Positions 9,912 to 19,100 of a stretch of DNA of 52,796 nt are shown piece after piece. The notes under the pieces are model-generated. The model ran no database searches. It was not told the origin of the DNA and worked only from the letters and a program-made list of their open reading frames with translations. The stretch's first letter is position 1. Each line of letters begins with the position of its first letter. A program made the translations under genes and the position numbers. Source of the DNA: Bacteroidales bacterium (GTDB taxonomy: Bacteria; Bacteroidota; Bacteroidia; Bacteroidales; UBA4417); contig JADJGZ010000024.1 of the NCBI GenBank assembly GCA_016707785.1, positions 1 to 52,796 on the forward strand. Reading direction: 5' to 3'.

Positions 9912-10847
9912 ATGAAAACACGCAGATTTATCCGACTTGGCGCTCTTCTTCTTACTGTATTGAGCCTATCCCTGACAAGTTGTAAAAAAGACAATATTGA
10001 TGAAGGGAAAGCAGATTCTACCTCAATGGAACAATTGAGTGCCGATGAAAACAATGTTGAAAACGTAACTGAAGACGCTCTGAAAGATGTGGAAGGAGTA
10101 CTTTCCTATCAGGGTGGCTATAAGTCTACCTCCGGAATCCCCTGCAATGCAACTGTAGATTCGGTTTCCGTGGTAAATGATACTATCACCTTATACATTA
10201 CCTACGACGGACTGAATTGCAACGGAACCCGCATGCGTACAGGGCAGGTTGAAATCAGGAAAAAATTAGGTTCACATTGGGGACAGCCTTTATCGACAGT
10301 AAAAATTAAGTACATCGACTTCACTGTTACCCGCGTAGCTACCGGACGTTCCATTGTCCTGAATGGTGAAAAAACCTTCGAAAATGTAAGTGGCGGTTTC
10401 ATCTGGATGCTGGGAACCTCAATGACCTCCCTGGTGCATAAAGTAAGTGGTTACATGAATATTACCTTCGATAATGGTACCACCCGCAACTGGAGTGTAG
10501 CCCGTCAGACCACCTACTCAGGCACCCCCGGACAACTGCTCGTTACCATCGACGGTTTTGGTTCAACTGAAGGATATACTAATCTTGTTACCTGGGGAAC
10601 CAACAGGCAGGGAGAACAGTTCTACACGCAAATCACTCAGAGTGTGGTGCATAAAGAAGTATGCGGATGGGATCCGGTATCAGGAATCAAGATCCACCAG
10701 ATTCCCGCAGTTGATAAATCTGCCACCATCACCTTCGGATTTAACACAAATAATGAGCCCATCGGTGATGATGAATGCCCCACCCGCTACAGGATCGATT
10801 GGATCAATGGGACATACTCCGGAACCGCTTTCCTTCAGCTTCCTTAA
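9912..10847 (+). CDS. Putative lipoprotein of unknown function
   Basis: From the ATG at 9912 (another ATG lies at 9906) the product is about 311 residues. It opens with MKTRRFIRLGALLL and a lipobox LSLTSC, with the lipidated cysteine at 24, followed by a polar acidic linker. The body is beta-rich with two repeated themes: SVSVVNDTITLYITYDGLNC and GYMNITFDNGTTRNWSVARQ. It may form paired beta-sandwich domains. I recognise no named family. An open frame extends upstream to 9849, but that extension lacks a signal peptide at its start. A clear hairpin terminator follows 22 bp after the stop. Confidence 0.75.
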   Translation: MKTRRFIRLGALLLTVLSLSLTSCKKDNIDEGKADSTSMEQLSADENNVENVTEDALKDVEGVLSYQGGYKSTSGIPCNATVDSVSVVNDTITLYITYDGLNCNGTRMRTGQVEIRKKLGSHWGQPLSTVKIKYIDFTVTRVATGRSIVLNGEKTFENVSGGFIWMLGTSMTSLVHKVSGYMNITFDNGTTRNWSVARQTTYSGTPGQLLVTIDGFGSTEGYTNLVTWGTNRQGEQFYTQITQSVVHKEVCGWDPVSGIKIHQIPAVDKSATITFGFNTNNEPIGDDECPTRYRIDWINGTYSGTAFLQLP

Positions 10848-10869
10848 CCTCAATTATACTAGTCAGCCA

Positions 10870-10899
10870 AAGACTGTCCGAAAGGGCAGTCTTTTTTTC
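10870..10899 (+). terminator. Intrinsic terminator of the lipoprotein gene
   Basis: The arm aagactgtcc and the arm gggcagtctt form a 10-bp stem with one G-U pair around the tetraloop GAAA, directly followed by a run of seven T. It starts 22 bp after the stop codon at 10847. This is the clearest rho-independent terminator in the window. Confidence 0.85.
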
Positions 10900-11000
10900 G
10901 TTTATGAGAATAGCTAAAAGGCTTGGGGTGCAGGAGGTAAACATGAATATTGTTCTTTTGAACACTGTCGGGATGATTGGAACAATAGTTTTCCCTTTTT

Positions 11001-11366
11001 GAGCATTGTCAAAATAATAAGTCAGGCCTGAAGGCCATAGGTTTTGTTCAGTTTGCTCATCCCCAGCCTAAAGGCTGGGGTTTCAAGATAATTTTGAATC
11101 TTTTCTGCATATCAAACTGACCATGGTTTTTTGGGGAGAGCAGATTTGTTGTTGCTCACCCGCCAAGGCTGGGGTTTCAAGATGAATTTTGAAGTCTTTT
11201 CTTGAGCATGGTCAAATAATAAGTCAGGCCTGAAGGCCATAGGTTTGTTCAGTTTGCTCATCCCCAGCCTAAAGGCTGGGGTTTCAAGATCAATTGATTC
11301 ATCCTGTAACCCCAGCCTTCAGGCTGGGGTTAGTCTAAGTGATCTGATCCGGGCCTTTAGGCCTGA
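11001..11366. repeat. REP-like palindromic repeat cluster
   Basis: An almost identical ~89-bp block occurs at 11001-11089 and 11204-11290, with one substitution and two 1-bp length differences. A partial third copy of its end lies at about 11164-11183. Each full block contains two palindromes: gtcaggcctgaaggcc and ccccagcctaaaggctgggg (11061-11080, 11262-11281). A variant ccccagccttcaggctgggg lies at 11310-11329, and an inverted copy of the first palindrome (ggcctttaggcctgac) near 11352-11367. The cluster fills the gap between the terminator at 10.9 kb and the 3' end of the hydrolase gene. It contains no gene. Confidence 0.85.
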
Positions 11367-11439
11367 CCGATTCATATTCCTATGTTTGTGCTTAAAATTT
11401 CAAACTGCGCGAGTATGCTGCATTTCAGGCACTGTACTT

Positions 11440-12598
11440 TCAGTCATTTCCAGGATTATCTGCAAGTTCATTGGTTAACCCTGCCACATCCTTTACCATT
11501 ATTTCCATAAACCTCGAAGGCTCTTCATAAATCGGGCTATGGGCAGATTTTTCGAAGGTGTAGAAACCCTTTCACCGGTGCATCAAGGCTTTCAAGATAA
11601 TCACGGGAAAGTGCAGTGTTTACAGTGAGGTCATATTTACCACTCATAAAATAGACGGGAATATTGAGTTTTGTAACCTGAACCGGGAGATCTGTTTCAA
11701 ACAGTTGATTTGACAGATTCGTTTTTTTGAGGAAAGAGAATTTTGATTTCCAGATATTGCACTTTTCTTTCAGCGTATAGGCTTTGCATAGCCAGACAGG
11801 AACGAATACCCCGGTAAAAACAGAATGCATGGATCGCATAGTCCCGATACCTAATTCATGCATGGACTGATCCCTAACCAGTGATTTATAAAATGACAAG
11901 GCAGCCGTATCAAGCCGCATGACGGGGTATTGCTGCAATTCTTTTACTTTGGAATGTTCCCCTTTTTCCTTGTATTGCTCCAACATATACTGATATGCAA
12001 TCCTCTCCGACTTCAACTGATTGGTAATCTGTGCCATACCGATATATGCATGATAAAGTTCAGGAGCCTGTTCAGCTGCTTTAATCGCGAAGGCAGTCCC
12101 ACCCGAATGGGCCATTAAAAAGATTTTCTCCTGTCCGAACCTTTTGCGCAGGTAGTTTGTAACCTCTATGGCATCTTTGGTTAGTTGTTCAAAGGTCATA
12201 CTTGCAGGAGTAACCTCCTGACTGTAGGAAAGGCCACCTCCGCGTTGCTCCCAGTAACAGACCGTAAAATGATCTTCCAGTCCGGGCTTGTACTTATCGA
12301 TGAGGAAATAATTAGGGAATGCCGGCCCTCCGTGAATGTATAGCAGCACAGGGTTGTGGATATTCTTACCCCGGATAAACATTCCCTGCCTGACTCCCCC
12401 AATGGTTACAAACACTTTTTCGGAGATACTGCCTTCAATGACAAGGTTGTTTTCATCTTTGAATTTTTCAGGAGTGCCAGGGCTTAGGTATATCAGTAAC
12501 CCAATAATTATGAGGAGGATGGCTGCAATACCTGAAAGGATATAGAGAAACATTTTCAAGGCGATTTTTAAAAATTTATTTCCGGAAGCTTTTGACAT
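11440..12598 (-). CDS. Alpha/beta hydrolase (proline-iminopeptidase-like), C-terminus split by a frameshift near 11571
   Basis: The protein begins with a single membrane anchor (about residues 14-36, FLYILSGIAAILLIIIGLLI), so the hydrolase domain is probably periplasmic and membrane-tethered. The oxyanion motif is YIHGGPAFPN, as in proline iminopeptidases, and the nucleophile elbow is MAHSGGTAF. The acid is likely the Asp of SGKYDLTV. The frame stops at 11537, but one base shift in a gggttt run near 11571 restores YTFEKSAHSP...EEPSRFMEIMVKDVAG and a stop at 11440-11442. The catalytic histidine (SAHSP) lies in that restored part. As written, the gene would encode a dead enzyme. The substrate is unknown. 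Confidence 0.82.
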
Positions 12599-12673
12599 GT
12601 ATTCATGTAGTTTAGAAATTGCGGTTACATGGGTGTGATGGAAATGGGTTTTTCTTCATGGAATGCTCATGTC

Positions 12674-13324
12674 TTAATTATTGCATTTACAGGCACCGGC
12701 AAGGAGTGCCAAGTAGCAGGAAAAACCACTCAGTTCATGGTCGCTCACTTCCGGGAAATTGGCACCTCGTACAAAGCGATAACTTAATCCAATGTCGAGA
12801 CGAAAGATTTTGCCTAGCGAAACTTGTGCAAAAACGGAAGGTTCCACTACCGGGAAAATCTTCATAACATCTTCGCCATCATCCGGGATGGTTTCCTTGA
12901 AAAGCGCACCACAGGCAGTCATCAGGTGAGTGCCGATATTCAGTTTTTCTCCGGGAAGCACTATATAGCCGATCTCAAGTCCCCCATAACCCATTTTGAT
13001 AAAAGAGTAGCTGTCTTCCTGGATGTTCGTCACCTCAACCCCTTTTGCCATTCCCCATCCGCCACCACCAAAAGTGAGCCGATTGTTGAAAGTTGCAGAA
13101 CCCCGGCCCCCATTCATAACCGTAAACTGGTTATTGACAGAGGTAAACAATACACCTGTGCCACCATAGGTGAGGGTGGTAATATGCAGCACTTTGCCGT
13201 TGTCAGTTAGAATGCTGACCTGTCCTGTTAATGAATCGGAGGGGGTAATTTGCTGACACAGCCCGGTAAATGGGAGTTTTATCAGCATAAGAACTGTTAT
13301 AATTAAAGCAGATATTAATTTCAT
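12674..13324 (-). CDS. Secreted/outer-membrane beta-rich protein of unknown function
   Basis: Starting at the ATG at 13324, the product is 216 residues with a clean signal peptide (MKLISALIITVLMLIKLP, then FTGLCQ). A longer open frame reaches 13393, but its extra 23 residues are polar and would bury the signal. The mature part has many alternating glycine/aromatic strands (GGGGWGMAKGVEV, MGYGGLEIGYIVLPGEKLNIG, LDIGLSYRFVRG), suggesting a small outer-membrane beta-barrel. It ends in a Cys/Ala-rich tail (LAGACKCNN). I do not recognise a family. Confidence 0.65.
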   Translation of the reverse strand: MKLISALIITVLMLIKLPFTGLCQQITPSDSLTGQVSILTDNGKVLHITTLTYGGTGVLFTSVNNQFTVMNGGRGSATFNNRLTFGGGGWGMAKGVEVTNIQEDSYSFIKMGYGGLEIGYIVLPGEKLNIGTHLMTACGALFKETIPDDGEDVMKIFPVVEPSVFAQVSLGKIFRLDIGLSYRFVRGANFPEVSDHELSGFSCYLALLAGACKCNN

Positions 13325-13535
13325 AGACCGGCAGCTTGGAGGGGTGATTCTTCTTGCAGTTTCCTCAACAGCAGATTTTTTAGAAACGACCACTATTGAG
13401 GATGCAAATATCCTTACACTGCTTTGGTGCTGAAATTATTTTCCGGTGAAGGTGCCTGTTTTATTGGTGAAGGGGTAAAATGAAGCATTGAATGCCCCAG
13501 GATGAAGGTGTGTGGAAATTCGTGGATAAAACTTC

Positions 13536-14684
13536 TTATTTGACGGGTTTCACCATCAGTCGTTTCACAAGCCATTTTCTTACAGGGATATCATACAATT
13601 TCAGACTGGCCCATGCAATGGCAATGGATGAGAATAACAACAGCAATCCCGCCGGCCATGCCTTCTGTAATGGAACCTGGTTATCGACAACCCAGGCTGT
13701 GAAGATGTAAATAAGAGGGTAATGGATGATATAAATCGGATAGGAGATATCTCCCAGGAATCCACAAACCCTGGCAGAAATTTTTCCCCTGAGTTGTCCG
13801 CTGGCACCCAGGTAGACAATAAGCGGGAACAGAAAAATGATGGAAAGCGAATCATAAAGCCCATTCCACCATAGATGTTCACTTCCCCCGATGCGTGGAA
13901 ATGAAAAGATGAGGATGAGCAACAAACTGCACCATAGAAAGGCATGCCTGAATTTTCCCGGCTTACTGATCCTTGAAAGCAGGAGTCCAGCCATGAAGGG
14001 ATAAAGCAATCGGGTTAGTCCAACACGAATCTGCACCGGGTCGAGCGACCAGCCTCCAACCACATCACCATTGGGGCCTGAAACAGCCAGGTGTATCAAT
14101 GCAATTCCTGCCAGGGCCACCAGTACCGACAACACAAGTTTGGATGCTTTCCTGAGGAAGAAGGCATATAGGATATTGGCCACATATTCAAAGAACAGCG
14201 ACCAGGCCGGGCCATTAAGAGGATGCATCTCACCCCAGCCCCTGATATCCATGGAAGGAGGAACCGGCAGCAAAGTAAATCCAATCAGCATGATCAGCAG
14301 CATTTTCCACACAGGAACAGCGCTGATGCCGGGGAATACAACAGGGGAAGCAGAAAAATAGAAACCAATGGCGCCAATGAGCATCCCGATAATAATCATC
14401 GGGTGAAGCCTGATCAGACGCCTCTTGAAGAATTCTTTAACACTCATACTCTTCCACCGATCATCATAGGCATACCCGATCACAAAGCCCGATAAAACAA
14501 AGAAGAAGTCAACTGCCAGGTACCCGTGATTGATGATCTGGGTCAGATGATTCCCACCCGAAAAGGTTTCAAAGAAGTGAAAAATAACCACCATGACTGC
14601 TGCAACACCTCTCAGCCCGTCGAGAATAACATAATGGTTTCTTGTATCAGAAAATGAAGTGGTGGGTAAACTGTGTTGTTCCAT
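13536..14684 (-). CDS. Acyltransferase-3 family membrane protein (OatA/NodX-like)
   Basis: A 382-residue polytopic inner-membrane protein. The family signature is at the N-terminus: ILDGLRGVAAVMVVIFHFFE, containing the essential histidine, then YLAVDFFFVLSGFVIGY and FFKRRLIRLHP. About ten hydrophobic segments follow, ending with a basic tail. Family members move acyl (often acetyl) groups from the cytoplasm onto peptidoglycan, lipopolysaccharide or exopolysaccharide sugars. The acceptor cannot be told here because no glycan cluster surrounds it. Length and start are standard. Confidence 0.9.
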   Translation of the reverse strand: MEQHSLPTTSFSDTRNHYVILDGLRGVAAVMVVIFHFFETFSGGNHLTQIINHGYLAVDFFFVLSGFVIGYAYDDRWKSMSVKEFFKRRLIRLHPMIIIGMLIGAIGFYFSASPVVFPGISAVPVWKMLLIMLIGFTLLPVPPSMDIRGWGEMHPLNGPAWSLFFEYVANILYAFFLRKASKLVLSVLVALAGIALIHLAVSGPNGDVVGGWSLDPVQIRVGLTRLLYPFMAGLLLSRISKPGKFRHAFLWCSLLLILIFSFPRIGGSEHLWWNGLYDSLSIIFLFPLIVYLGASGQLRGKISARVCGFLGDISYPIYIIHYPLIYIFTAWVVDNQVPLQKAWPAGLLLLFSSIAIAWASLKLYDIPVRKWLVKRLMVKPVK

Positions 14685-14935
14685 GTTTAACTTGCTCCCG
14701 CTGAAAAGAATCTGTCAGACTTTTGAAAGAGTTACAAAGCACCTGAATCAGCATGAATCCATGGCTGCATGCTTTGATACCGCGGCAAATCTACGAAAAG
14801 AGACTTATCCGGCATCAGCTTTTTTCTGTCAGAACAGGAATATGTAATAAGTACGCTAAGTCTTTGTAGCAAGCATTTCCGATCTGTACCTAGGAACAAA
14901 GTATGACCCGGAAATCACCGGGAAGCAGTGGAAAA

Positions 14936-15730
14936 CTATCGTTTGACAAATTTTCCGGCAGGCATCGAAATTCCATTCCCTTCAACCCGGTAAATATATG
15001 ATCCTGAGGGTAATGATGAGGTTGAAATATTGCTGAGGGATTGTCCTTGCTGTACCGGCACCTTAAGATATTCTTTCCCGTTGAGGTCGCTGATCACAAT
15101 GAAATGGGAGGTTTGTTGCAATTGATTCCCAATAGGAATGTTGATTTCCTGCGCAGCTGGATTGGGAAATGGCAGCGGGTTAGGCGTTTCGCCGTTTTTT
15201 ATGCCCGAGACTTTATCAGGGAGTGCATACACCGATGTGGAGGTGATATAAGTCGAAACCGAATAATCATAAACATAAACCACCAATTTGCTCTTATTAC
15301 TATTGTCAGTAAATGTAAATGAGTAAGCCCCTCCTGGCACTGTAAGCAAAACAGTTCCATTTTCGTTGAACACCAGGGTGGTATAAATGTAATACCCCGA
15401 AGTGTCGGAAGTAGCTACATATTCATAACTCACGGCAAGAATTTCAACCAGGTCATCCAGATTAAAGACTTTTGAGCTTACATAGGCAACATCGTACAAA
15501 TAGGTGTTCGTAGGAACAGGAACAGATATGTTTTTCCAGGGGGTATGGTCTTCATTATAAACCTGGACAGAATTCATTAGGTAATCCGTAACAAAGTATT
15601 TATATCCAAAGTTTTCCACATCGGCCACTTCTGCTGCCCCGGTGTAGGATTGTTCAAAAGTTAGCTGTGCGTATGAAAAGGAAAATACAAGCACAAGAAT
15701 GAAGGTAAGGGAAAGTGATTTGTTTTTCAT
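14936..15730 (-). CDS. Secreted protein with T9SS type A sorting domain
   Basis: With the start at 15730 the protein is 264 residues. The signal peptide is MKNKSLSLTFILVLVFSF then SYAQ; the frame is open to 15766, but the upstream residues do not belong to a signal. The middle (about 20-160) is a beta-rich passenger with repeated hydrophobic/Tyr strands (YLYDVAYVSSKVFNLDDL, GYYIYTTLVFNENGTVLL) that may be a short beta-propeller. The sorting domain is classical: PLPFPNPAAQEINIP, FIVISDLNGKEYLKVPV, STSSLPSGSYIYRVEG and a final KFVKR. The function of the passenger is unknown. Confidence 0.8.
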   Translation of the reverse strand: MKNKSLSLTFILVLVFSFSYAQLTFEQSYTGAAEVADVENFGYKYFVTDYLMNSVQVYNEDHTPWKNISVPVPTNTYLYDVAYVSSKVFNLDDLVEILAVSYEYVATSDTSGYYIYTTLVFNENGTVLLTVPGGAYSFTFTDNSNKSKLVVYVYDYSVSTYITSTSVYALPDKVSGIKNGETPNPLPFPNPAAQEINIPIGNQLQQTSHFIVISDLNGKEYLKVPVQQGQSLSNISTSSLPSGSYIYRVEGNGISMPAGKFVKR

Positions 15731-16172
15731 AGGTAAAGTTGGACTGTTTAATAATATGGAATTCAAGCCGAAGGCTTCCAGCAGGACACGAGAATTCAGA
15801 ATACATTAGTCTTTAAGTTCCTAATTTTATCACTTTCTTCATAATTTTATTTCATGACAAGCAAACATTCTATTCACCTTTGGCTTCTGAATTCTGAATT
15901 CTGGATTCTTTTTTCTTTATATTACCATTGTTGTATGAAATCAAACTAACCCTAGATAATCCCTTGATTACTAATACAATAATTTTTCTCAGGCAAATAT
16001 ACATAAATCATAATATTTGGATAGTTTTTTACAAAGAAATTGTGCCGGAAATCTAGTTTCTTTAATAACTTTAGACTATGATTTGAAGCAGGGATTTATT
16101 TGACGTATAAGTGGATTAGTCAGTATCGGTTTTTGTTTTGATGGGTTTTGAATCACAATTAATTATAAGGGA
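15731..16172. other. Divergent intergenic region
   Basis: These 440 bp separate the T9SS cargo gene (leftward) from the efflux operon (rightward), so promoters for both must lie here. The 16-mer caagccgaaggcttcc shared with 9665-9680 sits at 15764-15779. The stretch at 15885-15910 has short gaattctg repeats. The remainder, 15910-16170, is very AT-rich. TAACTTTAG near 16063 resembles a -7 box for the efflux operon, but I could not pair it with a good -33 box. No gene is seen. Confidence 0.5.
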
Positions 16173-19100
16173 ATGATCAATCATATTATCAATTTTTCAA
16201 TCAGGAATAAGCTGATTGTCATACTGTTTACCCTTACAATAGCCGCATATGGCATTTATGCTGTAATGCGGATCCCTGTGGGAGCGGTCCCCGACATTAC
16301 CAACAACCAGGTGCAGGTAATCACCACCTCCGGAAACCTGGCAACCCAGGATGTGGAACAATTTCTTACTTACCCTGTCGAACTGGAGATGTCGAACCTC
16401 CCGGGGGTGAAAGAAATCAGGTCGATATCGAAATTCGGGCTTTCAGTGGTAACCATTGTGTTCGATGATGACCTGGGAACCTACCTGCCACGGCAACTGA
16501 TTGCCGAAAAGCTGAAAACAGCCGCCGCCAATATACCCGAGGGCTTTGGTACCCCCGAAATGGGACCTATCACCACCGGATTAGGTGAAATTTACCAGTA
16601 CACCCTCGATGTAAAACCCGGCTATGAAGGGCGTTATACTGCCATGGAGCTGCGCACTATCCAGGATTGGGTGGTAAAGCGCCAGCTTTCAGGGATCAAA
16701 GGGGTGGTAGAGGTGAACACCTGGGGTGGATTTCTGAAACAATACGAGGTTGCCATTGACCCGGAAGTGCTGCGAAGGATGAATATCTCATTGATTGAAG
16801 TGTATGATGCCCTCCGGCTGAACAACAATGTTGCAGGAGGTGCCTACATCGAAAAACAGAATAAAAGCTATTTCATCAGGGGTGATGGAATGGTAAATTC
16901 ATTGGAGGATATACAATCGATCGTTATAAGGAATATTGATGGAAAGCCTGTGTTTATCAGGGATGTGGCACAGGTGAAATTCGGACATGCCAACCGATTT
17001 GGAGCCATTACAGCCAATGGTGAAGGGGAGAAGGTGCTGGGACAGATCATGATGCTGAAGAACGCCAATTCGAAGGAGGTGATCTCGGAAGTGAAGAAAA
17101 GAGTGGAAGAAGTGCAGAAAAACCTCCCTGAAGGTATATACATCAATCCCATTCTTGAAAGAAGTGAACTGATAGGTAAAACATCCTTCACCGTAGCGGA
17201 AAACCTGATCCTGGGCTGTCTCATCGTTATGCTCATCGTGATCCTGCTCTTAGGCAACCTCCGCTCGGCACTGGTTATCGCTTCTATGATTCCCCTGGCT
17301 TTGCTGTTTACCATTTCGATGATGTTTATTTTTGGCATCGATGCCAACCTGATGAGCCTGGGGGCCCTCGATTTCGGAATTATCATCGATGGGGCTGTGA
17401 TCATTGTTGAATTCATTGCCATCCGCATTACTGACCGGAAAAGCGAGCTGGCATCTTCCAACCCGGAACAGCGGAGGTTCCTTCTCGACAGGATTACTTA
17501 TGACGGAGCTTCCCGGATGATTAATTCAGCCATCTTCGGACAGATCATCATCCTGATCGTTCTGATCCCGATTTTTGCCCTGAGTGGTGTTGAAGGTAAG
17601 ATGTTCAGGCCGATGGCGCTATCTTTCAGTTTTGCCATCCTGGGGGCAATGATCCTGGGACTTACCTGGCTTCCCGTAGCATCCGCCTTATTCCTCAGGC
17701 CGGTGGATAAGGATAAGAAAACGTTTTCAAAATGGCTGATGAAATGGATTCATCGTTCCTATAAACCGGCTATCGAATGGTCGTATTCGCATAAAAAGTA
17801 TGTACTCGGACTGGCTTTGCTCTCCTTAATTTTTACCGGGATTTTATTCTCGAATATGGGAGGAGAGTTTGTCCCAACCCTTGATGAAGGCGATTTTGTG
17901 ATCCAGCCTGTACTGAAAACGGGTACCTCCCTCTCGAAAACTGTGGAAATGACCACCCGGATGGAAAGCATTTTAAAAGCAGGTTTCCCGGAGGTCGATA
18001 AAATAGTGTGCAGGATTGGCGCGGCTGAAGTCCCTACCGACCCCATGTCGATGGAAGAAATTGACATGATCATCAAATTAAAACCCCGAAAAGAATGGGT
18101 TTCCGCTAATACGAAAGAGGAATTGGCCGATAAATTCAAAGAAGCCCTGCAGGTGATTCCCGGCATCGACTACGAATTCACCCAGCCTATTGAAATGCGC
18201 TTCAATGAACTGATCACAGGGGTAAGGGCTGATATTGCCGTAAAGATATTCGGTGAAGACCTCGACTATCTGAACCAGAAAGCCAATGAGGTTAAACGGT
18301 TGATCGATGGCATCCCCGGTGCAGCCGATGTGATACTTGAAAAGACTGCCGGCCTTCCACAAATGGCGGTATCCTATAAACGCGACCGCCTGGCCTACTA
18401 TGGGATGAATGTGGAAGATGTCAACCGGCAACTTTCAATGGCTTTTAGCGGACTTACTGCCGGAAGTATTTTCGAAGGAGAAAAGAAATTCGACCTGGTA
18501 GTCAGGCTCGATGAGCTGCACAGGAAAGGGATTGAAGACATCCGAAACCTGAATATTGCCCTGCCTGATGGCAGTCAGAAACCCCTAAGCGAATTCGCTG
18601 AAATTGAGAATACCACAGGCCCGGCTAAGATTTCCAGGGAAAACACCCACCGAAGAGTCGTGGTGAGTGTGAATGTAAGGAACAGGGACCTGCAATCCGT
18701 TGTTACTGATATACAATCCACCCTTGATAAAAAACTCAAGTTGAAACCCGGGAATTATGTGGTTTACGGAGGACAGTTCGAAAACCTTGAGAATGCCACC
18801 CGGCGGCTTAAACTGGCAGTGCCTGTTGCACTTTTATTGATCTTCATCTTCCTGCATTTTGCTTTCCAGTCGCTGCGCGATGCTGCGCTCATTTTTACCG
18901 CAGTTCCATTATCTGCAGTGGGAGGGGTTGCCTTCCTGTGGCTCAGGGGCATGCCTTTCAGCGTTTCCGCGGGTATTGGCTTTATTGCGCTGTTCGGTGT
19001 GGCCGTGCTGAATGGTATCGTTCTGATTGAGCACCTGAAAGAGCTAAAGAAAGATGGTATGACCGATATGAAAGAACTGATTATGAAAGCTACCAGGGAA

